Below the pieces are notes generated by a model. That model worked only from the letters and a program-made list of their open reading frames with translations, made no database searches and was not told where the DNA came from. This document shows positions 53,457 to 62,043 of a DNA stretch of 64,000 nt, piece after piece (positions within the stretch are counted from its first letter, which is position 1; each line of letters begins with the position of its first letter). This DNA is from JAJFJD01 sp965228425 (GTDB lineage Bacteria > Pseudomonadota > Alphaproteobacteria > UBA8366). A program made the position numbers and the translations under genes. The stretch is taken from the NCBI GenBank assembly GCA_965228425.1, contig OZ245815.1, positions 3,968,001 to 4,032,000 on the forward strand, in the 5' to 3' direction.

Positions 53457-54413
53457 ATGCTCGATTTGCCGAAGGCGGTAACCGTCGTCGAGGTCGGCCC
53501 GCGCGACGGCCTGCAATCACTCGATCATTGGGTCGAAACGGACGACAAGGTCGCCATGATCGATCGGTTGACCGACGCCGGCTTCCCCGTTATCGAGGTC
53601 ACGAGCTTCACCCACCCGAGGGTGGTGCCGATGCTGCGCGACGCCGAAGAGGTGTTGGCCCGCATCAAACGGCGAGACGGCACCGTCTATCGCGCCCTCG
53701 TTCCGAACAAGCGCGGGGCCATCCGCGCCGTCGAGACCGATGTGGATGAAATCCTCGGGCTGATGACCGTCAGTGCCAGTTACCTGGCGAAGAACCAGAA
53801 CATGACCCTCGACGAGGTGATCGAGGCCGGCGGCGATTGTTTCCGGGTCGCGGACGAGGCCGGGCGGGCCTTCATCATGGCCCTCGGCATGTCGCTGTTC
53901 TGTCCGTATGAGGGGATCATCCCGACCGAAAGCACCCTCGACTGCGTCGCACGATTGCGCAACGCCGGCATCCGGCGTTTCTATCTCGCCGCCAGCACGG
54001 GGATGGAAGAGCCCGTTCAGGTCAATACCTTGTTCAAGCAAGCGCATGACCGTTTCCCCGATTGCGAGTTCGGCTTCCATCTGCATGAAAAGATGGGCAT
54101 GGCGCCCGCAAACCTGTTGGCGGCGCTCGATGCCGGGGTCACCATGGTCGAAGGGTCAATCTGCGGGATCGGCGGCGGCATCGCCTTCCCCGGCGGCGTC
54201 GGCTCGATCGGCAACCTGCCGACGGAAGACATCGTTCACTTTTTGAACGAGATGGAGATCGAGACGGGTATCCGCACCGAGGATGCCCTGACGGCGGCCC
54301 GGGACGTCGCGGCGTTGACCGGCATTCCCCTGAACAGCCGGCTCGGCACGGTCGGCATGCGTCAAGACGTCATCCGCAAGGGCGCCGAGAATCCCGCCGC
54401 CCATCCTGAGTGA
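53457..54413 (+). CDS. HMG-CoA lyase-like protein (HMGL/DRE-TIM family) with altered active-site loop
   Basis: The protein is 318 residues, the usual length. It has VEVGPRDGLQ at the start (metal-binding Asp), the EVTSFTHPRVVPML segment and GFHLHEKMGMA with the metal His pair. The catalytic loop differs. In known HMG-CoA lyases a Cys lies in the GCPYA turn; here the equivalent reads GIGGGIAFPGG with no Cys. It may thus cleave a different 3-hydroxyacyl-CoA. It follows the CoA-transferase gene by 13 bases, consistent with activation then cleavage. Confidence 0.9.
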   Translation: MLDLPKAVTVVEVGPRDGLQSLDHWVETDDKVAMIDRLTDAGFPVIEVTSFTHPRVVPMLRDAEEVLARIKRRDGTVYRALVPNKRGAIRAVETDVDEILGLMTVSASYLAKNQNMTLDEVIEAGGDCFRVADEAGRAFIMALGMSLFCPYEGIIPTESTLDCVARLRNAGIRRFYLAASTGMEEPVQVNTLFKQAHDRFPDCEFGFHLHEKMGMAPANLLAALDAGVTMVEGSICGIGGGIAFPGGVGSIGNLPTEDIVHFLNEMEIETGIRTEDALTAARDVAALTGIPLNSRLGTVGMRQDVIRKGAENPAAHPE

Positions 54414-54665
54414 GCCGTCCGACGAATATCGATGGATTTCGATTGCCAAACTTTGCGTCGATCGACCGTCGGTTGGATGGAAACGGGATATCCTCTGCCG
54501 AGGAGACCGCGGGCCTGCGCTCGCCGAGCGCGATGAGTTCCAGGCGCGGATAGACCAAATTTTCCCAGTCCCCGCCATCACAATGGGCTAATGCCTTAGC
54601 ATAGGTTGCTTATGACGGTAACCTGGTAAGATTGTGCTGCATAATCGCATCAAGTCATTCGATAG
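54414..54665. other. Gap between the lyase-like gene and the GNAT gene
   Basis: There are 252 bases with no gene I can support. A stretch on the minus strand (54590-54480) reads like a protein fragment for about 30 codons but has no clear start, so it may be a remnant. Base composition becomes AT-richer toward 54660. Confidence 0.4.
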
Positions 54666-55418
54666 ATGAGGCGTAACTCTTTGGTATTTTTACATAGTTT
54701 TGGGATCGACGTGTCAAATTGCCGGCACATTTTCGAGCGGCATTTATCAAAGACGAGCCTTTCCACGTGGATCAGAAAATTTCACCAGAAACGGGTAGAA
54801 GGCGACATCATTTACGCGGTCCATAGTGCCGCCGCCAAGTTTCTCCCCAAATGGATTTTCGATCATGCCAACCTTGTAATACACCGCGGTGAAATCAAAG
54901 CTCGGCCCGCTGCTTCCGGGCGGGAAACGTTCCGGTGGGCGACGGAAATGGATGTTGATCGGCTCGTCGCACTGGGCATTGATCAAAAACAAATAACCTC
55001 GGCGTTCAAGAGCAGCTGCCGAATTGCTATCTGCGAACGCGACGGAAAAATTCTTGCGCATCACTGGATCGCAACCGATCGCCACGTCGAAGGCGGATGG
55101 CTGGCATTTCGTATTGGGTCTAATTGCTGCATGGGTACGTGGATCTGGGTCGCCCCCGAAGAACGCGGAAACGGCTTGGCCCAACGCTTAAGCATGTTCA
55201 AACGCAATCAAATGGCGGCAGAAGGATTTACGAGAACCGTTGGGCTAATCGACATTCGAAATAAAAGTTCCCATCGGTCGGCCGCCAAATTGGGGTCAAA
55301 ACCGGTAGAGCGTCTCAGCTATATGCACATCCTTGGATTCACGATTCTGCGTCACGGCAAGTCGCGGCGGATCGGATTTTGGCATGCCGGGCGTCCCCTC
55401 GAGATTGACCTGAGTTAA
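54666..55418 (+). CDS. GNAT family acetyltransferase (AT-richer than its neighbours)
   Basis: The protein is 250 residues. The N-terminal part is unusual (SKTSLSTWIRKFHQKR). The GNAT fold is in the last 160 residues: DVDRLVALG, the CRIAICERDGKILAHHW strand and motif A WVAPEERGNGLAQRLSMFKRN. The gene has lower GC and many A/T-ending codons compared with genes on both sides. This suggests recent transfer. No upstream site is strong, so the start is less certain. The function is unknown. Confidence 0.75.
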   Translation: MRRNSLVFLHSFGIDVSNCRHIFERHLSKTSLSTWIRKFHQKRVEGDIIYAVHSAAAKFLPKWIFDHANLVIHRGEIKARPAASGRETFRWATEMDVDRLVALGIDQKQITSAFKSSCRIAICERDGKILAHHWIATDRHVEGGWLAFRIGSNCCMGTWIWVAPEERGNGLAQRLSMFKRNQMAAEGFTRTVGLIDIRNKSSHRSAAKLGSKPVERLSYMHILGFTILRHGKSRRIGFWHAGRPLEIDLS

Positions 55419-55754
55419 CACAAATCCTGTTTCCCCTGCTCTTCATGCGCGCAATCGTCATGACTGCGTAGCGCCATACCGGGACATCCGACCCGACCCT
55501 CGGCATGTCCGCTTGCCGGGACCGTGCGGGCATTGATCATCTCGGCGGCGACGTCCGTTCATGGCCAAAAGTCGACAATTCAGTCGGCCCGTTCGGATGG
55601 GTCGGGTTCGGATCAATCCCGATTGCGGTATGATGCATTGCGCCGCATTCCGGCGTTTGATTGACGCGCGGCGTAGCCGAGTGGAAGACACTGAGATGGT
55701 GCGAGGCGCTGGGCTTGTGCCGAACACTGGACACGATCGAAGAGGCGAAAACCG
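55419..55754. other. 336-base region before the citryl-CoA lyase-type gene
   Basis: No gene is visible. I see no strong hairpin. The last 60 bases are purine-rich (GAAGAGGCGAAAACCG) and supply the ribosome-binding site of the next gene. The promoter is not clear. Confidence 0.45.
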
Positions 55755-56546
55755 ATGGCTGACAAAGACTCGAAATCCACCCCCAAGACGCGGATCGGGT
55801 CCGGCCACGGCCGAACCGATATCCTCACCATGCGGGGCACCGACACGCTGAACGATATCGTCGGCGTAAGGAGCTTCAGCGAAACCTTTTATTTCATCGT
55901 CACGGGGCGTTTTCCGAGCGCCGGCGAACGCACCTGTTTCGATGCCTGTATGACCGTCCTCATGGACCACGGCCTTACGCCCGGCGCATTGGTGTCCCGC
56001 TTCGTCGAGGATTCGGTGCCCGAGGACATGCAGGTGCCGATCGCCGCCGGGCTGCTGACCGTCGGCAACCGCCATGTCGGCACCATGTCAGGAGCCGGCA
56101 AATTGCTGGCCGAGGCGATCGCCGGCGACGAGGAGCCGACGGTGTGGGCGAAACGCACCGCCGAGCGCTTTCGCGCCGAGAAGAAGCACATCCCCGGATT
56201 CGGACATCGCCATTACAACCCGACCGATCCCCGCGCCCAGCGCCTGTTCGACGTCGCGCACGAGGCGGGCTGCGCCGGCCAGGGCATCGAACTGATCCAT
56301 AATCTCTCCGAAGCGATCGACGAGGTGATGGGGCGGCACCTGACTCTCAACGTCACCGGCGCCATGGGCGCGGTGTTGACCGATATCGGCTGGCCGGTCG
56401 AAGCCATGCGGGGCGTCACCGTGGTCAGCCGCGCCGCCGGGTTGACCGGCCATATTTACGAGGAGAAACAGGAAGGGCTCACCCGTCCGCTGATGCGCCA
56501 TGCCAATGAGGCCTTCAGCGTCGGCTGGGACGAGCAGGAGGATTAG
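55755..56546 (+). CDS. Citrate synthase-fold protein, likely citryl-CoA lyase
   Basis: The protein is 263 residues, shorter than citrate synthase (about 430) and typical of the short form annotated citryl-CoA lyase. Conserved elements are IPGFGHRHYNPTDPRA with the His pair and AAGLTGHIYEEK with the second His. The N-terminal large part of citrate synthase is missing. It would cleave or make citryl-CoA-like thioesters. The CoA-transferase gene starts 3 bases after its stop, so the two proteins likely act together. Confidence 0.85.
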   Translation: MADKDSKSTPKTRIGSGHGRTDILTMRGTDTLNDIVGVRSFSETFYFIVTGRFPSAGERTCFDACMTVLMDHGLTPGALVSRFVEDSVPEDMQVPIAAGLLTVGNRHVGTMSGAGKLLAEAIAGDEEPTVWAKRTAERFRAEKKHIPGFGHRHYNPTDPRAQRLFDVAHEAGCAGQGIELIHNLSEAIDEVMGRHLTLNVTGAMGAVLTDIGWPVEAMRGVTVVSRAAGLTGHIYEEKQEGLTRPLMRHANEAFSVGWDEQED

Positions 56547-56549
56547 GCC

Positions 56550-57680
56550 ATGGCGGGCGCACTCGACGGCATTCGCGTCATCGAAATTGCCGGTTATATC
56601 AGCGGCCCCTATGCCGGCATGATGCTGGCCGATATGGGGGCAGAAGTCATCAAGATCGAGCCGCCCGAGCGCGGCGATCCGTTCCGGCGCTGGGGCAGCG
56701 GCCGCCTGAGCCCCAATTTCGAGGCGTTGAACCGCAACAAAAGGAGCGTCGCCCTCGACCTCAAATCCGAGAAGGGTCTGGCGAACGCGAAGAAGCTGCT
56801 GGCCGACGCCGATGTGCTGATCGACAACAATCGCGCCGGCGCGCTCAATCGGTTGGGGCTCGATTGGGAAACGCTGTCGGCCGAAAACTCACGGCTGATT
56901 TCTTGCTCGATCACAGGCTATGGCGAATCCGGCCCCTATCGGGACTGGCCGGGTTTCGACACGATCGGCCAGGCGATGGGCGGGCTATTGAGCCTGCTCA
57001 CCGAGCGCGATGCGCCGCAGCCGATGGGCTATTCATTTTCCGATCATCTGGTCGGCTGGAATGCCTTCCAGGGCATCATGGGGGCCTTGTTCGCGCGGGA
57101 GAAATCCGGCCGCGGCCAACGTGTGGAAACCTCGCTGCTGGAAGCGACGGTGTCCGCCGTCGGCGAGAACGCGACCCGCTACTTCATGGACGACAGGGTG
57201 CCGGGCCGGGCGCTCCGAACTCACATCGCGCAGGTCTACGCCTTCGTCGGCAAGGATGGGCTGCCCTTCGTGATCCACATGTCTTCGGTTCCGCATTTCT
57301 GGAAATCGCTGACCGAAGTCGCCGGCCATCCCGAATGGCAGGAAGATCCGCGGTTCTCCGACTGGAAATTACGTCAATCCAATTACGATGCGCTGAAAGC
57401 GGAGTTGGACCGGGTATTCGCGACCGAGGACCGTGACGTCTGGCTCGATAAACTCCGCGCCGCCGACGTGCCCGTGGGTGCGCTTTACGATCTCGCCGAA
57501 GTGTTCGACGATCCGCAAGTGAAACATCTGGAAATGCGCCAAGACGTGCCACATGCCAATGGCGAGAAGGTGCCTTTGGTTCGGCCCGGCGTGCGCCTAA
57601 GCGATACCCCGCTCGAAATGCGCCGTGCCGCACCTGAGCTCGGTGCCGACAATAAGGCGCTTCTGGGTGAAGACGATTGA
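56550..57680 (+). CDS. CaiB/BaiF family (class III) CoA-transferase
   Basis: The protein is 376 residues. It begins GIRVIEIAGYISGPYAGMMLADMGAEVIKIEPPERGDPFRRW, has ALNRNKRSVALDLKSEKG, and a SFSDHLVG loop where the catalytic Asp is expected. It starts 3 bases after the citryl-CoA lyase-type gene. It probably attaches CoA to the acid that the lyase then cleaves. It is not a close copy of the transferase at 52232. Confidence 0.94.
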   Translation: MAGALDGIRVIEIAGYISGPYAGMMLADMGAEVIKIEPPERGDPFRRWGSGRLSPNFEALNRNKRSVALDLKSEKGLANAKKLLADADVLIDNNRAGALNRLGLDWETLSAENSRLISCSITGYGESGPYRDWPGFDTIGQAMGGLLSLLTERDAPQPMGYSFSDHLVGWNAFQGIMGALFAREKSGRGQRVETSLLEATVSAVGENATRYFMDDRVPGRALRTHIAQVYAFVGKDGLPFVIHMSSVPHFWKSLTEVAGHPEWQEDPRFSDWKLRQSNYDALKAELDRVFATEDRDVWLDKLRAADVPVGALYDLAEVFDDPQVKHLEMRQDVPHANGEKVPLVRPGVRLSDTPLEMRRAAPELGADNKALLGEDD

Positions 57681-57867
57681 ACCGCCGCGGATCGCCGCGA
57701 CAACGCCCCGGGAATCCTCAAACTATCCGCTTTGGGGGACCGAGCTGACACAGTTCAGTTCGATGGCGACTTCCGATTTGAGCCAACCTGGGCTGTTCTG
57801 GCGACGACCGCAAATGTTTACACTTACGTGCGCACGATCGAGAGCGCCCGCCCGACACGTGCGGGAC

Positions 57868-58410
57868 CTAGCAAATGGCAGTCGGCGTATCGATATAGCG
57901 GGTCGCATAGTAGAGGCGCGTGACCTGTCGATTGCGGCCGGTGACGGGTAAGAGAAGCCGGGCATAGTTGCGGCTGACGTTGCCGATCGTCTGCTTGATC
58001 TCATGGTACAAGGGCCGCTGCACCGTCTTGCAGGTTAAATATTCCAACGCACAACTTCGCGCGTGAAAGGGGTTGTGATATTCGCCCAATGCTTTGCCCG
58101 ACCAATCACCGAACACGCGGCCCGGATGGTTGCAGAGGATAAAGTTCAGCGGATCTAAGTTGTCCACGTTGATCCACGATATCCACCTCATTTCATCAGG
58201 GGTGAATACACGCTGCGGTTCGAAGGAAACCATTGCCGGCGGCGCGCCAACACAGCTTTCTTGCCAGTAATCGAAAAGGTTCTGGACAATCGTCCGGGCG
58301 CCCGTTTCCGGCTCGGTCTCGCGCTTTGCAATTTCGTCGAGTGCTAACCTGGTGCGCTCCTGAGAAAAACCCGGGTGTTGTTCGACGAATGTCGTCGTCT
58401 GATTGCTCAT
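57868..58410 (-). CDS. PAS_5-like PAS domain protein
   Basis: The protein is 180 residues. The lead helix LFDYWQESC, then FTPDEMRWISWINVDNLDPLNFILCNHPGRVFGDWSGKALGEY, and the end ARLLLPVTGRNRQVTRLYYATRY match the single-domain PAS_5 type, more divergent than the protein at 7250-7705. No output domain is present. Neighbouring sequence on the right is strongly AT-rich. The function is unknown. Confidence 0.72.
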   Translation of the reverse strand: MSNQTTTFVEQHPGFSQERTRLALDEIAKRETEPETGARTIVQNLFDYWQESCVGAPPAMVSFEPQRVFTPDEMRWISWINVDNLDPLNFILCNHPGRVFGDWSGKALGEYHNPFHARSCALEYLTCKTVQRPLYHEIKQTIGNVSRNYARLLLPVTGRNRQVTRLYYATRYIDTPTAIC

Positions 58411-58990
58411 CCCGACGGTCCCCCAATTTCTCGCTCATCGTAGCGAGCAACGCTTAGCAGGCCGAATTGCAAGTGTTGTTCACCTGCATCGGCAAACTAT
58501 ATGATCTGTAGAACTATCCTTTATACTGTTTAATATTATGAATTTTGTCAGAAATCTGAAGTGACATCAGTCGCATAATATAATATTCAACTATAAAATG
58601 AATTTATACTTTATAATTTACTCATTCCTATGAAAATTTTTGGGACGATCCTTTAGACAAACGTTATTCCTCGCCCTCTAATGGCAACGGAAAAGGCATG
58701 TCGCGATCTGCAACCGATGTCCGATCTGGGTCAAAAGCGCACCTTTAGTTGGTCTAGATTGATGTCCCTTCATGACCCGGAGCGGGCATAGAGCATGACC
58801 GCGAGATGGATGATACCTGGCGAAGCTTTGAAGTATTGAGAGGAGCTACGCTGTGTCATGGAATGCGGGTGGGAAAGCGACATTTGCGGCCCAAGCAGGC
58901 TTAATCTGACATTGCCGAAACGTTGGTTGCGCCTTGGCTAAGACCGCTTCACAATATTTGCTTGAACATGGGCCACATGGAAAACCCCGC
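58411..58990. other. AT-rich intergenic region before the FecR-domain gene
   Basis: There are 580 bases without a gene. From about 58490 to 58680 the DNA is far more AT-rich than the rest of the window, with many TATA/AATATT runs and short inverted repeats (for example ATAATATAATATT near 58580). The right half (58680-58930) returns to mixed composition and contains no ORF that looks coding. It may hold strong promoters or a decayed element. Confidence 0.5.
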
Positions 58991-59638
58991 ATGAAAAATC
59001 GTTTCGGAATCCTCGCGGCCCTGCTTTTCGTCGGCCTGTTATGCGGCCTGCCGGCGCAGGCCCAACAGGCGGCCGGGCAAGTCGAGCGCCAGAAGGGCAC
59101 GGCCAGCCGCACTACGGCCGATGGCACAACCAGCTTAGCGCAGGGCGGTCGCGTCTTTGTAGGAGATGAGATCCGCACCGGTCCGGGCGCGCGGCTACAA
59201 ATTCGTTTCGACGACCAGTCGAAGCTGACCTTGGGCGAGAATGCACGTATCACCATTGGCGAGTTCGTCTATGCGCCTAGCGGCGACTCCAGCCAGGCGC
59301 TGACCATCGCGCGCGGTGTGTTTCGCTTTACCACCGGGCAAATTGGCAAGCTCGTGCCGCGCAACGTCGCCGTCACAACACCGGTGGCAATCATCGGCAT
59401 CCGCGGCACTGTGTTCCTCGGTGGCGAACTGACCGTAGGCATGCCCCCCGGCCAGCCGCATTACGGCTTCCAGATCACCGAAGGCGCAATCGAGGTGACC
59501 TCGCCCGCCGGATCAGTGGTGCTTGACGAACCGGGCGAAGGCACCTTTCTGCCTCTCACCCGCGTCGCCGCACCGACTCCCGTCCGCCAATGGACGGAGG
59601 CGGAAGCCGCCGAGGCGCAGGCCGCCCTAGCGTTCTAA
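58991..59638 (+). CDS. FecR-domain exported protein
   Basis: I choose the ATG at 58991 (215 residues), since it begins a clean signal peptide (MKNRFGILAALLFVGLLCGLPAQAQ). The FecR domain follows: GRVFVGDEIRTGPGARLQIRFDDQSKLTLGENARITI at about 63-99, then FRFTTGQIGK and VAIIGIRGTVF. Such stand-alone periplasmic proteins lack the sigma-regulator part of true FecR. The role is unknown. There is no sigma factor or receptor gene nearby. Confidence 0.86.
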   Translation: MKNRFGILAALLFVGLLCGLPAQAQQAAGQVERQKGTASRTTADGTTSLAQGGRVFVGDEIRTGPGARLQIRFDDQSKLTLGENARITIGEFVYAPSGDSSQALTIARGVFRFTTGQIGKLVPRNVAVTTPVAIIGIRGTVFLGGELTVGMPPGQPHYGFQITEGAIEVTSPAGSVVLDEPGEGTFLPLTRVAAPTPVRQWTEAEAAEAQAALAF

Positions 59639-59737
59639 TGGTCGAAACCAGACATTTGGTACCCATGCGGCGGCCACGTGCCGTTCCCGCCTGCACGAAC
59701 GGCCTAGACCACGAATGAAAAGCCCGTCGCCGTCGAT

Positions 59738-59767
59738 TTGACACCCTTTCCGGCGGAAAGGTTCTAG
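59738..59767 (+). promoter_or_regulatory. Possible promoter with palindrome in the spacer, before the RidA gene
   Basis: TTGACA (59738-59743) is a perfect -35 hexamer. TTCTAG (59762-59767) lies 18 bases on as a weak -10. Between them, CCTTTCC (59745-59751) and GGAAAGG (59755-59761) form a perfect palindrome with a 3-base centre, placed where an operator would block polymerase. Confidence 0.4.
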
Positions 59768-59813
59768 ATGTGCCAATCGGAACCGCTATTCAAACATTTT
59801 GGAGTCCAAACCG

Positions 59814-60224
59814 ATGACTGACCTTACCGTGCTCAAACCCGGAGGCACGCGCATACCGGATCACCCGCTGACGCCGGGAATTCGCGCTGGTGAGGTTCTT
59901 TGGCTCACTGCGTCGGCCCCGCTTGATCTTGATAGTGGCGCTCCTGTCGGTGGGGACATCGTTACCCAGGCCGAAAAGGTGTTCGACAACATGGAAACGC
60001 ATCTCAAATTGGCGGGTGCTAGCCTGGATCGAGTGGTCCGCCTGACAAATTATCTGACGACCCAGGCCGATGTACCAGGCATGAATGAGGTCTATCGCCG
60101 TCGCCTCGCTGAACCGTTCCCGGCACGGGCCACGCTTATCGTGGCAGCGTTGGTGCACCCATCCTACCGTTTGGTAATTGATTGTGTAGCAGTGCTCGGT
60201 GATGGGCCACGGCACACATTGTAG
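59814..60224 (+). CDS. RidA/YjgF family protein
   Basis: I choose the ATG at 59814, 9 bases after GGAG (136 residues); a TTG further upstream is less likely. The family core is visible: ADAEKVFDNMETHLKLAGASLDRVVRLTNYLT-type helix and strand, and the C-terminal FPARATLIVAALVHPSYRLVIDCVA containing the Arg that binds substrate carboxylates in RidA. Family members hydrolyse enamine/imine intermediates from PLP enzymes. Here it stands alone with a candidate regulated promoter. Confidence 0.9.
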   Translation: MTDLTVLKPGGTRIPDHPLTPGIRAGEVLWLTASAPLDLDSGAPVGGDIVTQAEKVFDNMETHLKLAGASLDRVVRLTNYLTTQADVPGMNEVYRRRLAEPFPARATLIVAALVHPSYRLVIDCVAVLGDGPRHTL

Positions 60225-60786
60225 CTGGCGTGCGCCCTTCGCATTTTATGCTTCGGCATAGATCACCGGTAACGTGACGAAGATCCGTAGCCTACAACCC
60301 AACTGTCTCCGAACGCCGTCGGTTGAAGACATTTTCCACTCCATCGTTCGAGGAAGAGCGTCGTGGCCCAATCATGTTTAGGGAGGGTCATAAGACCTAT
60401 GGCTGTTATCCCCTCCTGAACCGGCTTGTTGGTAGGCGTGCGCCATGAGGACACGTCGTCTATCGGACAATGTCGTGTTGGGATGTGTTCGTCTTATCTC
60501 CGTTTCGAACCGGAGTTTTGCGCGGTCAGAACTTTGGGCGTCCTATCAGCATTGGAAGAGGAGCAAAAACTACTGTTTTTGGTCGCCAATCTGCGCCTAG
60601 ACCGGCTATTCGGTTGGAGGAAACCGAGATGTCGGTTCCTGAGAGAACAAAAGAAGTTAAATATCGAAGCGGCTACTTCCGCTTCTAGCCAGAACAGCCC
60701 CGTCCGGAACCTGCGTTATACGGCATGCCCTGTTCGTCTTAATTTTGGTCTTTTATCCGCTACGTTCATACGAGAATGGATTGATC

Positions 60787-60966
60787 ATGGGCGCGCTGCA
60801 CGCCAAAATGGCCCGCCCCATTACGACAGAATATTGCGAGCTCCATAAGGTTCTCTCGGTGAACGACAAGCTATTGCTCGAGCATCACATCGGCGACCTA
60901 TTGGAAGACCTCGATTATCCGCGCACACCCGGAAGCGCGACAGGCAACTGGTGGCGAGCGACGTGA
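60787..60966 (+). CDS. Short ORF, possibly not a gene
   Basis: This codes 59 residues with a charged, leucine-rich middle (ELHKVLSVNDKLLLEHHIGDLLEDL). The stop overlaps a GTG of the next short frame (60963-61085) as GTGA. There is no clear ribosome-binding site. No family is recognised. It may be a relic or a small peptide gene. Confidence 0.25.
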   Translation: MGALHAKMARPITTEYCELHKVLSVNDKLLLEHHIGDLLEDLDYPRTPGSATGNWWRAT

Positions 60967-61085
60967 TCACCGCGCCCCACAACGCCGCTTTCAAAGGCGA
61001 ACTCCGGAAGCGTCGGCAAGAGCGGTTGGCGAGGGGAATCTGGCAGGAGGACGACCGCAAGAACCGAATTTGGAGCGTCCTGTGA
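60963..61085 (+). CDS. Short ORF, possibly not a gene
   Basis: This codes 40 residues starting with GTG: ITAPHNAAFKGELRKRRQE and then a Trp/Asp-rich end. It overlaps the stop of the preceding short frame. The composition is basic. No family is recognised. Confidence 0.2.
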   Translation: MITAPHNAAFKGELRKRRQERLARGIWQEDDRKNRIWSVL

Positions 61086-61152
61086 CGGTGCAATGCGGGC
61101 TTGCCAAGCACATGAGCCTGGGATCACGACGCCACGCTAAAACGACGAGTTT

Positions 61153-62043
61153 TCAGACCTGGCGCAGGTGGGGCGGCTTGGGTGCCGCGTCGTCTGACGG
61201 CGTGTCGGACGCATCCGGCGGATCATCCGGCCCCTGGTCCTGTTGATCGTCGCCCTCATCGTCGTCGCCGATGTCGTGCAGGCGTTCCGCTTCGCGTCGC
61301 AGGCGCGTGAAGGACAGATAGGCGAACGGCAGCGTAACGAGATAGAGCACCGCGATCACGATCAGGGTCCGCCAAGGCGCACCCGCAAGACCGGCGACCA
61401 GCAAGCCGGCGGCGACCAGAACGAACATCACATAGTCCTGGGGCACCTTTAATTTCTTGAAGGAAAAGGTCGGGAGCTGGCTGACCATCAAAGCGCCGAT
61501 CAGAGCGAGCCAGCTTCCCGCGACCAAGGGATGGCGCGCGACCGCGTCCCCGGCCTCGAAGCTGACGACCAGGGGCAATATCGCGAGGCCGGCCCCTGCG
61601 GGCGCCGGAACGCCCGTGAAATAATTGTAGGCGTACGGCGGCAACTTCCCGAGCGTCGTATTGAACCGCGCCAACCGTAGGGCGGCGCAGACCACGAAGA
61701 AAAGTGCCGCGATCCAGCCGGGGCCGTCGACGCTGCTGAGCGCCCAGACATAGATGACGACCGCGGGAGCGACCCCGAAGGCGATCACGTCGGACAGGGA
61801 GTCGAGTTCGGCGCCGAAATCGCTCGCCGACTTCAACAGGCGCGCCATCCGGCCGTCCAACGCATCGAGGACGGCGGCGACCAGGATCGCCACGACGGCG
61901 AACTCCCATTTTCCGTCAAAGGCGAAGCGGATCGCCGTGAACCCGGCGGACAAGGCCCCCACCGTGATGATATTGGGGATCATCTTGCTGACGGTTTGGC
62001 CCTTCAACCGGGGGACCCGTCGAAATCGGCGGCGTTTGAGCAT
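61153..62043 (-). CDS. pssA: CDP-diacylglycerol--serine O-phosphatidyltransferase
   Basis: The protein is 296 residues with about 6-8 membrane segments. The CDP-alcohol phosphotransferase motif is present: Asp60, Asp63-Gly64, Ala67-Arg68, Gly77, Asp81 and Asp85. It makes phosphatidylserine from CDP-diacylglycerol and serine. Its start ATG shares one base with the psd stop (TGATG at 62041-62045), so the two are translationally coupled. The C-terminal tail is charged and acidic. Confidence 0.96.
   Translation of the reverse strand: MLKRRRFRRVPRLKGQTVSKMIPNIITVGALSAGFTAIRFAFDGKWEFAVVAILVAAVLDALDGRMARLLKSASDFGAELDSLSDVIAFGVAPAVVIYVWALSSVDGPGWIAALFFVVCAALRLARFNTTLGKLPPYAYNYFTGVPAPAGAGLAILPLVVSFEAGDAVARHPLVAGSWLALIGALMVSQLPTFSFKKLKVPQDYVMFVLVAAGLLVAGLAGAPWRTLIVIAVLYLVTLPFAYLSFTRLRREAERLHDIGDDDEGDDQQDQGPDDPPDASDTPSDDAAPKPPHLRQV

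Larger units (their letters stand above)
60225..61152. other. 0.9-kb stretch with no convincing gene between ridA and pssA
   Basis: Two short, overlapping open frames occur near its right end (60787-60966 and 60963-61085), joined by GTGA. Otherwise the frames are short and of low-quality composition. A 7-bp stem (GAAGCGG 60666-60672 with CCGCTTC 60679-60685) is present. It looks like relic or lightly used DNA. Confidence 0.5.

Noticed and set aside
52193..53458. Minus-strand frame of 421 residues opposite the CoA-transferase
   Set aside because: It mirrors a recognised CaiB/BaiF gene and shows no family motifs of its own.
60426..60848. Plus-strand frame of 140 residues
   Set aside because: No ribosome-binding site, no domain, and mixed composition rich in Cys and Arg. 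It looks like chance.
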